DNA of 64,000 nt from Agelas oroides (taxonomy: Eukaryota > Porifera > Demospongiae > Agelasida > Agelasidae), in the NCBI GenBank assembly GCA_949130485.1, contig OX422184.1:9464996-9528995 (forward strand), read 5' to 3'. The position numbers were made by a program, and so were the translations under genes. Positions within the stretch are counted from its first letter, which is position 1, and each line of letters begins with the position of its first letter. The notes beneath the pieces are model-generated. The model had not been told where the DNA came from and searched no databases. It was given only the letters and a program-made list of their open reading frames with translations. This document shows, piece by piece, positions 40,809-52,517 of the stretch.

Positions 40809-42780
40809 ATGTATTGTAAAGCATTCCTATACTTACCTGAAGAAGTAACCCAAGCTGTTAGATCCATGTACCAAGAGCAACACATAGATAAACCCACTGC
40901 TGAGTACCTCTTACCTCCACGAATGGTGAGGACACAGGAAATGTACTTCCTAACAAAGATACACAGAAACCCACCCTCAGCTAGGCCCATAGTTTCTGGT
41001 TGTGATGGTCCAACAGAAAAGATCTCAGCTTACTTGGACCACTGGCTTCAGCCTCTGGCAAAGTCACTTCTTTCCTACATAAAAGATACAAAGGAATTTG
41101 TTAAATACATAGAATCCACTAATTTACACAAAGACTGCAGAAACCCACACATTGGAAGAGATACATAGATGATATATTTTTAGTGTGGACTGACACAAAA
41201 GAAAGCCTCTGAAAGGAGAGTGCTGCAGGCCATTGATGTGGGGGAACTGAGCTTTCAGTAGTTTCTGGGCAAGCTGGATATGCTCATCAGTGAGCCACTT
41301 TCCCTTTTGAAGGTCTTCCTTCATCTGAGTGGTGAATGGTGGAAGTGAGGGGTTTGTTTCAGAGAGGATTTTGGATTCCAGTGTACCCATGAAAATGTTA
41401 GCATAGGTGTGGGTGCCATCTTCGTACCCATGGCTGTGCCCAGGAAACATCCAGGGTACAAAGAATGCATGACCTACACCGACGCATCAATTTCACCGCA
41501 GAATTTTCAACAGATGAAATCACATTCCTAGACCTATGCTTATACAAAGGGGAGAGATTTGCCAAGGAGGGCATTCTGGATATCAAAACCCATATTAAGC
41601 CCACCAACACCCAACAGTATGTACATGCCTCATCTGCCCACCCCCCTGGAACAGGCCGAGGTATCATCAAAGGAGAAATACTTAGATACCTCCGAACGAA
41701 CTCTAATGAAGCTACGTTCCAAACGCACAAAGAGAAACATGTCGAAAATATGAAAAAAAGAGGATACAGACAAGAGATCATAGACAGGAGCATTAAAGGG
41801 ATTAATTTCTCCGACAGACAAAAAACGCTAGCAAACAAACCCCACAATGCAGGTGAACACCTAACTTTCACAACTACGTACTCACAGCATTTACGAACAC
41901 ACTGCCTCAGAAGATTGCTTGTTAAACACTGGCACCTCATCGAGAAATCCCTGCTACTTTCCAGATTCTTCCCAAATAGACCGACCATAGCCTTTTGAAC
42001 CCACAAGAGCATTACAAAACAGAGTACCCACATGCGAGAAATGTTTAGCAAAAGACCACCCAACTGGGTCCAAACTCACCTGTATAGGCACTTCCAGAAG
42101 AAACACCACCTCCCCTCTGATGTCTGCGTCCAGCCAGTAGAATGGATAGAAGATCAGAGAAGTCTGAAGAAAAGAGAGTGCTTGAATCAAAGCTTTAAGA
42201 ACAATGGAACCCTGTGGACTAAACATCATCCCATAGGCTTTCTTCACCTACTGCCATTGCTCCCTTTTCATTTTCCCAACTGTACCCCCTCCAAGAATTC
42301 ATTTTCTAGAATGTACCCCCCTTAGCCTCCGCATTTTGTATTGTAGCTCCTCTAGGCATTTTACATGCTGTACCCCCTAGGCCTTACATAGTTTACAGTA
42401 GCGTGCTCTTTCCATGACAAACACGCTATCACTAGATACACGCCATTGCTAGTTACCACACACGCTGTTACTAAACAAACCTGTATATAAGCGCTGCTTC
42501 ATTTCCTGACAGCATCGACAGTATACAAGAGACACCAAACAGCCAATTCAGGCTGGTACTCTCGGTAACCCTGTGCATGGCTCGTATAAGTAGTATAGCA
42601 TCTGTTAACCATAGCTCTTCCCCCTTACTGTTTAGCCCCACACCCACCGTCCATGCCTCTACCCCTGACTCCCCCCAGAACCAGCCACCTCCCCCTCCAC
42701 TTAGCCCCACTAACAGTTCAACCTCTTTCGATAACACTAGCCCCCAGCATGAAGAACCCCTACCGGGATCCCCCTTCTGA
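40809..42780 (+). mobile_element. Penelope-like retroelement fossil
   Basis: Parts in order: part of the reverse transcriptase (40809-41168, with KISAYLDHWLQPLAKSLLSY and the following RYIDDIF motif), a further C-terminal RT stretch (41465-41998, with KEGILDIKTHIKPTNTQQY), a GIY-YIG endonuclease end (42032-42240) and a new Ser/Pro-rich 5' leader (42480-42778) like that at 22.7-23.3 kb. The stretch 41200-41460 is in the opposite orientation. The element is broken several times and old. The Sola-like transposon at 42817 begins just after it. Confidence 0.75.
41200..41450 (-). other. Inverted segment with RT-like and Ulp1-like sequence inside the fossil
   Basis: On the minus strand, HTYANIFMGTLESKIL resembles the Penelope RT motif (YANIFMG), and KWLTDEHIQLAQKLLKAQF with PHINGLQ resembles the opening of Ulp1/SUMO-protease-like domains found in several DNA transposons. 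The two lie next to each other in one frame. Treated as part of the fossil; origin by inversion or template switching is a guess. Confidence 0.45.
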
Positions 42781-43097
42781 TTCCACAAAGCTGGACACTA
42801 TCTAAACTCCCTAAATGAAGGGCTCAGAAGCAAAGTGGTCTAACCCACACATTGTTCAAAATGCAATTTTGTTGCTCACACACTAGCAACTGACCAGTAT
42901 AGTCCATACCTGAAGTGAAGAGTCCAAGGCATCAAAAACATTGACTTTGTAACATGCCAATACCTAGGGTCACGCCAAAAACGCCAATTTTTTTTGCGCA
43001 AAAGTGGTCTAACCAAAAATTGACCAATGAAATCGCATGGGAATGACATCATCAAGGCGAGCACATGCGTGCACCAAATGTACGTTCTGAGCTAGCC

Positions 43098-43325
43098 ATG
43101 GCTGAAGCGATGTCTATTCCAGCTGGGGAAACAGCTGCTACTCCTGATCCTGATCCTGATGATACATCGCGAGTGTTAAGAAGCAGAAAAAGAGTAAGCT
43201 GTGTGAATCAATGGAAAAGAAGTCAGCGAAAAAGGCTACGTAATTCCGGGCAGGGTTACACTACAAAGAAGAAGAAAGAGGTATGGTTTACATGCACATA
43301 GCCTGTTATCAGCCATGTTTCTATA

Positions 43326-43361
<36 letters not shown>

Positions 43362-45149
43362 TTCCTTTCATTTTATTATAGGTCCCCCCAAAACAACTTG
43401 ACAACACTGTTTGTGGATGTGCTCTACGATGTTTTGAGAAGGTTTCTGATGAGCAAAGGCAAAAACTGTTTGAAGGATTCTGGAGATTAGGTGACTTCAA
43501 TGTTCAGAATGCCTATATTTGTGGGTGTGTAAAGGTGCTCGAGGTTTCCAGACGATATACATCTAAAGGGTTATCATCAAGACGTTCTAACACCCGCGTA
43601 TACTACATGAATAATGGTAGACGAGATGTTCGTGTGTGCAAAGCAGCCTTTTTGAGGACACATGCTGTTACTAATGGTCGTCTATCCCGCGCCCTGAAAG
43701 TTTACGCAGACAACTCTGGCTCACCACATCCAGATCAGAGAGGCAGGCACACACCAGTGAACAAGACCACTGACGATGATATTGCCTTTGTAAAGGATCA
43801 CATCCAGTCCTTTCCGAAATACCGAAGCCATTATTCAAGAGCTAACAACCCCATCCGGCAATACCTACATCCAGATCTGTCAATCACTAAGATGTATTTA
43901 CTATACAAGGATGTTTGTTCTACTCAAGGAAAATCTCAAGTCAGCGAAGGGATCTACAGGAAGGTGTTCAATGAGCAGTTTAATCTTTCATTCGGAAGGT
44001 ACTACATGCATGCATATTTACTTGCTGTAATGAGATTTGCACCCACTCTCTCCTACCCATCCCATGCTTCCCCTACTCTCTCCTCGCTCATCTCTTTCAC
44101 TCTCTCTCTCTCTCGCTCTTTCTTTTTTCTTCTGTCTCTCTCTTCCATCTCTCACTCTTCTGCTCCTCTCCTCACCCATCTCATCTCTCTTTCTTCCTCT
44201 CTAACTCTCCTTGCCAATCTCCCTCACCACCTGTCTTTTCTCTCCTCACATGTCTCCCCTTCCCCATCTCACGTTTACACCTTCTCTCTCAAACAGCCCG
44301 AAATCTGACACTTGCAAGGAGTGCGATACATACAAAGTTCAGACTGATGCAGAACAGGATGAAGCTACTGTTACGCAATTGAAAGGTGAATGGGAATTGC
44401 ACCTTTGTAAGGCAGAACGTGCCTACCAACAACTCAAAGAGGACACAGCTCTGTCAAAATGTGACCCAAATGTCATGTTGGTGACCTTTGATTTGCAGCA
44501 GTCGCTACCTACCCCAGTTTTAACGACCAATGTCGTTTTTTATACAATCGATCAAAAGTTTATGGTGGTAGGGCATTCCTACTTACCTAATGACAGGGAT
44601 TTCGGCTCAATTGAAACTGCTAGATGTAAGGCAAGTCACTTGTATGTTCCTACTGATTGGTCTGACCTAATCAGAAATTGCAGAAGGAAGAATCCCTTCA
44701 CTGTCACAGATTTGAGTCAGGATGATTTTGTGTCACTTCGTGACTTGCCAAAGGCTTTCGTAAATCGCAAGGTCAACACTAGGAAAGACAAGGTTGACTG
44801 GCTTCGAATTCGATGGATCAGAGTGACTAAAGATGAACCCCTGCAGTTCAGATACCGGTATTCACATAATACACTGGAACAATGGAAGGTAGTAAATCTT
44901 AAGAGAAGAACCAAAGGTCGACCACCGGACATGGGTCGCATTCTACCAAAGAAGCTTTACACGAGTCCACGATCAATCAAGTCAGCGAAGAAGAAGGATC
45001 TCATGGAGTTGTTGGACTATGTCCCTCCCATCTATCATACCTTTTACCAGGATATAGTCGGTGAAGGCACTGAAGACAGTGAAGATGAGAGTGAACATGA
45101 GGACAGTGAGTCTGAGGAGAATGAGCAGAGTGATCAGGACAGTGATTGA
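43098..45149 (+). CDS. Sola-like transposase, three exons, catalytic core shortened
   Basis: Exons: 43098-43280, 43382-43998 and 44297-45149, with GT/AG borders (donors GTATGG and GTACTA; acceptors TTATAG and AAACAG). The start MAEAMSIPAGE is chosen; an in-frame ATG at 43065 is also possible. Exon 2 carries CGCALRCFEKVSDEQRQKLF and the helical DNA-binding part. Exon 3 has CKECD, the first catalytic motif VTFDLQQSLPTP, then directly VVGHSYLPNDRDFGSIE with the last acids. In the family I know, about 80 residues holding the middle acid (SDNCAGQN-like) lie between these, so an in-frame deletion removed the middle of the active site. The C-terminus is very acidic (SEDESEHEDSESEENEQSD). CT-rich introns are a feature. 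Otherwise the gene is open. Confidence 0.7.
43328..43358. repeat. (CT)n microsatellite in intron 1
   Basis: About fifteen CT units before the exon 2 acceptor; intron 2 (44000-44290) is also CT-rich. Confidence 0.9.
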
Positions 45150-45401
45150 GTGACTAGGACTAAACGCTGTACATGAAATGCTGTTCTGTAATACTGTCAT
45201 GCTTCAAAAATTGCTTTGACTCACATTCTTGTGGTTTCTTTAAACAATTAAAACATTTCTAAGGTATCACTGGGTGCCTGCAATGGTTTGTGTGGCTTCG
45301 TGATCTGCATGCATTTTGTAATAACCACATAATTTCAAACTGTTATTTTAGAGTAAGAGGTCCTTGTGGGTTAGACCACTTTGCTTCTGAGCCCTTCAAA
45401 T

Positions 45402-45870
45402 ATATAACAGACTCAGATGACTCATAAGACTCATTGTCCTACCGCTCCTCCATTATTGACAAATTACAGGTGGAATTTATTGCAGAAAAAGTAAACGTGT
45501 TTGTCGGGACCGATACCATGGCCTATATAATCATGTTGGTGTTTTCACTATGTTAGGCAAAGAGTGGTGGTTATGCTGTGTAACTCAAGAATATCTCATG
45601 TCAACTGCTGTACATACTGATAGTACACATTTTCCGAAAAAGTCCTGTCGGTTAACAGGGAAGTGAGTGAACGCAAAAAGCAGCATTTAATAATATTCAT
45701 GAGTGCCCTGTTAACCACTGCAATTGGACGGTGTTGAGTAAGGGCTTAGAATACTGAGTTGGCCACTTTTGGTCTCTATGAAGCTGTAATGAGACTAAAT
45801 GACCAGTCCCAATATATCTCGTAACGAAGCAATTATACCTTTGTAGCAGTACACAAGTTTGGGATAAAGT
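45402..45870. other. No gene recognised
   Basis: No coding sense or repeat structure was seen in this short stretch after the Sola-like element. Confidence 0.4.
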
Positions 45871-46179
45871 GTGGTCCCTTTGGATGTACTTTTGGGTTTA
45901 TTCATCAATGTGTGCCACAGGCTTTACAATGCTGACGTTGAGGATGCAATTCACTTTGGAAGAAAATCTATCACCCAGACAATTTTTTGCTGCTTCGCCT
46001 GTGATTTTACTCTCGACTGCTTCATCTCTCACCCGTCTTTGTCGTGTCCATTACCTGAGCTGGATCTTTCCGAGGACCTTTCTGATGAAGAATCTGAGGA
46101 TAATGAAGTAGGCTTTCTGGGAGAGAGAAGAGATGGAAATCCAACATACGAACACTTCTTAAAGAGCGCCCACTCATGA
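45871..46179 (+). CDS. Unrecognised 102-codon open segment with acidic C-terminus
   Basis: The frame contains VEDAIHFGRKSITQTIFCCF, then PLPELDLSEDLSDEESEDNE and GNPTYEHFLKSAHS. The acidic run and end look like a genuine protein tail. I do not recognise it, and the start is uncertain. Confidence 0.28.
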   Translation: MVPLDVLLGLFINVCHRLYNADVEDAIHFGRKSITQTIFCCFACDFTLDCFISHPSLSCPLPELDLSEDLSDEESEDNEVGFLGERRDGNPTYEHFLKSAHS

Positions 46180-46199
46180 AAAAGTAGCTCACAGTGCAC

Positions 46200-48399
46200 T
46201 CCACATTAGCTACGTCTGTCTACACAAGGATGCCCTTTCTTACCTCAGGTATGCATAGCTCTTGAGGCTGTGCTTCCCAAACTCGATGTGAAGCTTGGCC
46301 CAGGGTGGGCACTCATTCAAGATAACTTTGACACGATACACGCCAATGGGCCAAAAGTACGGGGTGAGCGCACACCATGCTCATGATAACATGCTGGCAT
46401 TAAGAGTGTTGTGTGCCATCAGGACTCAACTTCGAAGCCGCTGGTGTTCTTTTGTACATTATTGTTTGTCCATTTATTTGCTTTGAGGGCATTAAGTCAC
46501 TGAAACTTGACATAGGTGCTCTTCTGTGGTTAAATGCGGAAACACTCGAAAGAGCATCCCCACCCCCATCTTTGGCAGACTTGTAAGGTGCTCCACTAAT
46601 GGGTGCCGCTGAAAGTATGCAAGTCATACTCACTCAATTCATACCATACGTATGAAATTCGTTAGGATGAAGATCATACTCTTTTGGTATGAACTTCATA
46701 CTGTTGTTTTTGCTGTGTAGTCTCACGAGAAGACGTTCATCATACTGAAGCTGCATGTGAACTTCATACCGTGCTGCCCGCGGTGTTATTAAGTCAAAGG
46801 TCAAAAGCATCGGTGGATGAGAAATCTATTTATGCGAAATTTTATATTCTGCATGATCGATACAACATGGCCATGGAGAAGTGATCGCCGTGTCTCAAGA
46901 CAGATTTCTTAGGCAGGTAAGTCAATAGCTGATGAGACATTCTGTTGAAAATTTGGGTTTATCTGTGTACCTACTTAGGGGTGGATGGGAATTGTGCTAA
47001 AGTTGCATGGTTAGTTTGCTACACACTAGCAAATGTAATCTGATACAATGAATGTTCTCATTCTTCCAATCCTCCCACAAGGGTTTGAAAAAGCTAAGGC
47101 GATTGACCATGGAGTTGATATTGGGTTGGGTGTAAACTACAGTTTCCCGTTCTAGTCCAGTGTGCCAGAGTTACAAACGAATTTGATATTATGTGATCAT
47201 TCTGTTATGCATTGGTAAAACTCTCGGCTGAACCATAAGTTCTGGGTTACTACCACTGTCAGTAAGTGCATGCAGACACTCCCCAACAAGTCATCTCCAC
47301 CTATTCATGCATGCTGCGCTTGCGCAATTGTTTGAAATTTGACCTTGAGTGCGCTCGTGCTCGAAGTGTGATACTTTTGAAAATGAAGCATGAGTGAAGG
47401 AAGGAGGTGTGCCACGGAACTCCGTCTGTATAGGACAACGTTGAGCAGTGTTTCTCACAAAATTTATCTTGCTAGTACGTAGAGGGGCAGTAAATATGTC
47501 AGAATAGTATACAGTCACCTGTAGCCTTGTGACATCCTAAATTACATCTCTAATGGGGGATTTGTCAAATTCAACTGACAGATTTTCCTTGTGAGATGGT
47601 GGAGTCTGAGTATGAGACTAATTTCAGACAATAATTATTAAGACTACAAACTGTACATTCAGCTCGTCCTTGCTGTTGAATGACATTATTGTCTCTAATT
47701 CTTCACTTGGCTTTTGTTCTGTGATAGACCCTGGATGTGAGTAAAGAGGAAGAATGACAATCTGATTGGTCGTCATCACTGATGAGGCTCTTGCAAAAAT
47801 CATTAGTCAGCCAGTAGTGAACCCAATGATCAACATAGCAAATGGAGTGTCTATAAACACAAGGGGTACAGCTGAGAGTCAATAATCCACTTACAAGTCA
47901 CCGGTTAGGAAAGTGAGATTCAAACAATGGGTTTGAGTGGAAGGCACATAATCATTGATATGGGTTTTGATATACAGAATGCCCTCCCTGAAACAGGCAA
48001 TAGTTGACCAAACCAGTCAAAATGGGTATCAAACAGTTCCATTTGGTGTGTACATTCATAATCTGATGTTTGTTTTGTACGTATCGGTTACGAATACAGT
48101 GAAGGACCACCTCCTGCTATTCGCAAGGATGTTAATATTCCACAGCTTTGGCAATGTCTTAACTGCTCCTTTCACTGCTCCTTTCACTGCAACAAATGAC
48201 TACTCATTTCAGTGGTTTTGGTGGGGGAGATAATGACAGTGGCTTCTTGCACCATCTACTGTCATGGTAGGTGAGCAATAAATAGAACATGCACACTACC
48301 ACTAGGCTACAGCACCTGAGTGCGTTTGAAAGACTTGGTTAGATTAGAGTTTGTCTGGGGTTTATTAGTGTTAAATTAGGGAATGTGCATGTGCACATA
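46200..48399. other. No gene recognised
   Basis: Short repeated CATAC/TTCATAC motifs occur at 46620-46770. At about 47950-47990 the minus strand has EGILYIKTHI, a match to the Penelope RT (EGILDIKTHI), probably a tiny remnant. CTCCTTTCACTG is tandem at 48160-48190. Nothing else is supported. Confidence 0.4.
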
Positions 48400-49146
48400 C
48401 CATAAATCGGGATATTAAGCACTGGTGCCTATTTTCGAAATTAGCAGCCAGAATGGGTCCTTATTTTGTGAGGAGTGCGTATTTTCATGGGGTGCTAATA
48501 AATGCATGTAATTTCCTGGTAGCTTGAATGCATTAGCGGCTTCCAAAGTCCAAGGTTTAATACTATTGCAGTATTAATTCACTTATTGCAATCCAAAGTA
48601 ACACAACACAACATAAAAGCAGTTAACAAAGTGTTCAGTACAGGGTTAATCATCTCAATCTGAATCAAATAATGGTTCAGACTGCTCTGAAAGCTATGAT
48701 ATATTTTCGGCCTAAAGGTTCTTTCTCTGCTAATTCCTGTCCAATATTTATAATTTTTTTTTTATGCAACCAGAGATACAGTCCACAACTGATCAATCGT
48801 TGCCAACTCCCGCCCACCAACGAATCCACCCACACAACTGCATGACAGGTGTTCTGCTAATTCGTGGATATGTTTTATCAAGAGGCCTTGGCGGAATAGT
48901 GGTTTGTATCCTGTGTCGATAGCTTGCTTGCAATCGGAGATAGACACTGGCGGACATTAGCCGCTAAGTTCGAAAATGCTGAATTAGCAAATTCAATTCT
49001 GCTTGCACGGTAACGGGTGCCTTTCATGTGGGATGCCTATTTTTGTATGGGTGCTTATAAATGCGATGTGGTTGGTGCAATCAAAATAGGTGCCTATATT
49101 CATGGGGTGCTTATCTTGTATGGGTGCTTATTATCCTGATTTATGG
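48400..49146. mobile_element. Non-autonomous DNA element, about 750 bp
   Basis: CCATAAATCGGGATATTAAG at 48400 pairs with the complement of TTATTATCCTGATTTATGG ending at 49146, about 28 bp with a few mismatches. Inside, both ends hold repeats of GGTGCCTAT and GGGTGCTTAT types. No transposase frame. Target duplication not resolved, so the superfamily is unknown. Confidence 0.6.
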
Positions 49147-49654
49147 TGTATTAAATATTGATCAATAGAATTAGAGCTCTGATAAGCACTCTGGGATGGC
49201 TCATATTGGGCATGTCCAGCTAGTCCCATCTCTATATGCAGAGCATGAGGGGCAGACCCAGACCCAGGGCTGCTGCAATGGCTAGCGCCAGGGCCTTGGC
49301 TGGAGCCAATGTAAGTGTGAGCAATTTTTAAACTAGAAACACAGAGCTCAAATTAACAGCCGGCCATCGGCCAATTTCCGGACCTTTAAGTAAAGTGACC
49401 GCGTAAAATGCTACGCGGTCGGTCTTACCTTCCGAACAATCGATCGCGGGAGTTTTATGGGTGGGATCTAGGCACGCGTACACGAGCTACAAGCACGTGG
49501 AGTCACATTTCTAGATCAGCACTTCGTGGCTATGTAGTCAGTTGTAGTAGTGCGTTTATAGCTAGTGCAGCATGAAGAGAGCTCAGAAAAGGAATGTATG
49601 ATGCGTCGGCCCCAGAGCCCAAGAAAAGGAATGTATAGTACGTACCGAAAGTCC

Positions 49655-49805
49655 TTGAACAAAAGACGCGTCTGGACGCAGAGTCCATTTGCGTCTAGAC
49701 GCGTCCGGTTCTGTACGCAGACGCGCGCACACGGACGCAGACGCACGCACGCGGACGAAGACGAACGTACGCGGACGCACGCGGACGAACGCAGACGCAT
49801 GCAAA
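49655..49805. repeat. GACGCA-type CpG-rich tandem repeat
   Basis: Irregular copies of GACGCA and GACGAA with the palindrome-like block GACGCGTCTGGACGCAGAG. A shorter stretch of the same repeat occurs at 50088-50125. The frames here are repeat artefacts. Confidence 0.85.
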
Positions 49806-50324
49806 ATTCTTCAGATATATGCCATGTCCAAGCTGTTATATGTTGAGGCCTTGGGTCTCTCTCCCCGCCAATCCTTGTCCCATGTTGGTAGCTTTTCAAG
49901 ATCCAGAAATACTGTTGGCACTCGACCAAACTACAGCGCTCAGAACTAGCGTGTCCCTGGGAGGCCTTCCTTGATTCTTGGATATGTCTTATTGAGAGGT
50001 CTTGTGTATACGATGGTCTTTATCTCGTGTCGATAGCTTGCATTTGACCTAGACTTTACGGTGGAAGGCTCGCAGCTGCAAACATGCAAACGTAGACGCA
50101 CGCAGACGCACGCAGACGCACGCAGGTATATATGTTCGAACTTGGTACACGTAGCTTGCCGGATATTGACGCGTCTAACTAGCTTCCGAGGATGCCCCTA
50201 CTAACTCCAGTACATGGGCGGGACTCCGGCAGCTGTGTTATTATAGTAGCAGCTTCCCACAACCACTTCTACGAGTTCTATTTTGATTAGTTACCGCGGA
50301 AGTAATTGAACGATTATTAATAAA

Positions 50325-51297
50325 ATGGCAAGGTTTAGTGTGGATGATGTACTTATGAAATTGGATGAAGACTCTGATGACTTTGATGGATATTTGGATG
50401 AGGATATCTATTCAAGAGGCAGTGAAAGTGATGGTGATGAAGATAACAGCGGCAATGTAAGTGATGGACATATGAGTGTAGACAGTGGGAATGACGGCAA
50501 TAGTGATGGGCACATGAGTGTGGATGGTGGCAATAGCAATGTGAGAGCGATGATGGAAGTACACAGCAGCAGAGAGTTGAAGGTGGTAGAGGAATAAATA
50601 GATGTCAAGGGAGAGGTCGAGGTAGGGGTCATGGTCGAGCGAGAGGTTGTGGTCAAGGGAACAGTCAAAGTAGAGGCCACACCTGCAGCAGCAGCAGTGA
50701 CAATGATAGGCAAGGCAACACAGGAACTGGTGTCATCCCTACCATTCCATCCTTCTCCATGAGTAATGGTTTCACTTAGCTACAACAGTGTATTTAATTG
50801 CGAGAGGAAGGACAGCTACAGTCAAAAGCACCTCATCTTTATCCATCTCCACATACATACACGTATATATAAAGCCCTTATCCTAACACAGCTCCTGATG
50901 CAGCCTGTAGAGAAACTTACAGCATGCACAGAGAGGTTCCAGTATCCGTCATAATGCTCGAGAAGGTGGTCATAGTGTATGGCCACTTTGTTGACATGCA
51001 TCGTCAATTTATGGCAGCACAACGAAACCCATTGTGATGACAATGGCAAGAAACTTCATCTCAGCAAGAATATGTGCTGTTTTCTCCCCCACACAACTGA
51101 TTCTCCGGTTCCACCACTTGAACGACAGTGCTAATTACATCGCAAAGGGCCAACCCGGGCATGACCGACTGTATAAACTGAGGCCATTCATGGAGCCCCT
51201 GCTGGAGAACTTCAACGCTGCATACAACCTAGGTCGGGAGATAGCAATTGATGAGTCAATGATTGGTTTGAACTCTTTAGGGCCTATAGTTCTTTAG
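50325..51297 (+). pseudogene. piggyBac transposase relic
   Basis: The N-terminal frame (50325-50597) begins MARFSVDDVLMKLDEDSDDF and is acidic, with the repeat DGHMSVDSGNDGNS, as in piggyBac-type transposases. The catalytic start is at 51110-51290: NYIAKGQPGHDRLYKLRPF then LGREIAIDESMIG, which holds the first catalytic aspartate of the DDE_Tnp_1_7 family. Between them is a copy of dispersed repeat A (50769-50960) and decayed sequence. The remaining DDD core and the C-terminal Cys-rich finger are missing after SMIG. Truncated, interrupted copy; ends not found. Confidence 0.75.
50769..50960 (+). repeat. Dispersed repeat A, copy 4 (3' half), inside piggyBac relic
   Basis: CACTTAGCTACAACAGTGTA to AGCATGCACAGAGAGGTT match the 3' half of copies 2 and 3 and the sequence after copy 2 (37230-37310). 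It interrupts the piggyBac coding sequence. Confidence 0.8.
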
Positions 51298-51299
51298 AA

Positions 51300-52320
51300 A
51301 AAATTCTCAACATGATATAGCTGCTTGCAACTGTACTCAGACTGCACGTAGCAATCTCTGTCGTGCCGTACGGCGATAGTTAGAGCTTGCCTAAACCTTG
51401 GGAGTATGTCCCGGTAGTTATTTGTAATGATTGTTATCCTAGGCAGGAAGAGGTGGGCTGTAAGGGGTGGGGCGATCGAGATAGCCACGTGGTAAGCGTG
51501 CAAGTCACTGCTCGATAGAACGATCTGATTTCTTGTTCACCGCCGCTGTTAGCCTTGCTGCTGAAGAGAACGGGGTTACAGCAACTCACTTCAGGAGCAT
51601 TACTCTAGGTAAGCGTAAAACGAAGGCAAGATAAGCCTTCTTGTACCGTTCTACAGTCGCGTAGCCATCCGACCGGAAGTCCTATTAACGCAATACATTT
51701 CCTATTTCAGCGATGATGTCATGAAAGTTGAATTCGAGAGCTGGAGTGGGTCCGCAAAAAGCGTTCGCGCAGCAACAAGAAGCAACTCGAGCGCGCAAAG
51801 CGACTACAGTTCCATGGTACAGATGGTTGACCGTGTGTGGGAGTGGTAAATACCCGGATCGCGGCCACGAGGACGCAGAAACAGGAGAAATTTGACGTTT
51901 GTATATACTCTGAAACAATTTGGCACATTTCATTCTGCCACGACTGTAGGCTACGACATCACTACTTATTGTAGTACATGGATAGAAGTTTTATGCAAGC
52001 ATAATTGATAATCAAAGTGATGACATCAACAAATAAAAATGCATGCAGAATACAGGTAATTGTTGTGTGAAAGTTAATATCGGCCACATTTTGGGGCCTG
52101 TGTGGTGCCAAGCATGCTGGCCAATGCTGTGGGCCCTGCTGTTATTGTCAACCTATCACAATCGTTCTTAAACTGGATAAGCAGCAACCATTTCAAACGG
52201 TAAAGTGGAGTTGTGAATGTCTATAGCCTGTGAAAAAAAAGGAGACATTTTACAGTTAAAAACACCGGATAAGAACTGTCCCAGTTATGCATAAATGGTG
52301 AGCACGGTTTGTTTGATGTT
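51300..52320. other. No gene recognised
   Basis: A stretch of about 32 bp at 51914-51945 (AACAATTTGGCACATTTCAT) recurs at 53222-53255, so a short dispersed element may be present. Nothing else is supported. Confidence 0.4.
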
Positions 52321-52329
52321 AGTATGAAA

Positions 52330-52408
52330 GTGGCAGTTGCTGGAAATCAAATCCTTGGCCAAAGGCCTCTGGCTTAACAGCCAGCGTTTTACCACTCCAA
52401 CCACTAGC
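52330..52408 (-). tRNA. tRNA-like sequence (Asn GTT-like), probably pseudogene or SINE head
   Basis: The minus strand reads GGCTAGTGGTTGGAGTGG (box A-like), CTGGCTGTTAAGCCAG (anticodon arm-like with GTT) and GGATTTGATTTCC (T arm-like, box B degenerate). The anticodon loop has the wrong size by one base and the acceptor stem pairs poorly, so a working tRNA is unlikely. A tRNA-derived SINE head or pseudogene fits better. Confidence 0.35.
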
Positions 52409-52517
52409 CTTCACAATTCTCTATATGTACACTTGTACTACACAGATGGCATTGAATATCTCAGTCACGGTTTGTAGCTTGTGTAGAACTGGGATTCCAC
52501 CCATTAGGTGCCATGTC

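Larger units (their letters stand above)
42813..45401. mobile_element. Sola-like DNA transposon with perfect terminal repeats
   Basis: The element spans 42817-45397 (2581 bp). The ends are exact inverted repeats of 33 bp beginning GAAGGGCTCAGAAGCAAAGT, and a direct AAAT occurs on both sides (42813-42816, 45398-45401). Four-base duplications and the transposase type point to Sola, probably Sola2; the subgroup is tentative. The perfect ends indicate a young insertion. The gene inside lacks part of its catalytic domain, so this copy is probably non-autonomous. Confidence 0.8.

Noticed and set aside
41398-42063. 221-codon minus-strand frame rich in Cys, Leu and Ser
   Set aside because: Antisense of the Penelope-like RT C-terminal frame at 41465-41998, which has clear family motifs.
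44030-44290. Ser/Leu-rich extension of the Sola-like second exon into the CT-rich stretch
   Set aside because: A GTACTA donor at 43999 and AAACAG acceptor before 44297 remove it and restore the family reading (FG then SPKSDTCKEC).
47291-47518. 75-codon minus frame with protein-like composition
   Set aside because: No motif or neighbour supports it; could not tell it from chance.
49583-49846. Arg/Thr-rich frames around the GACGCA repeat
   Set aside because: Repeat-derived on both strands; no gene features.
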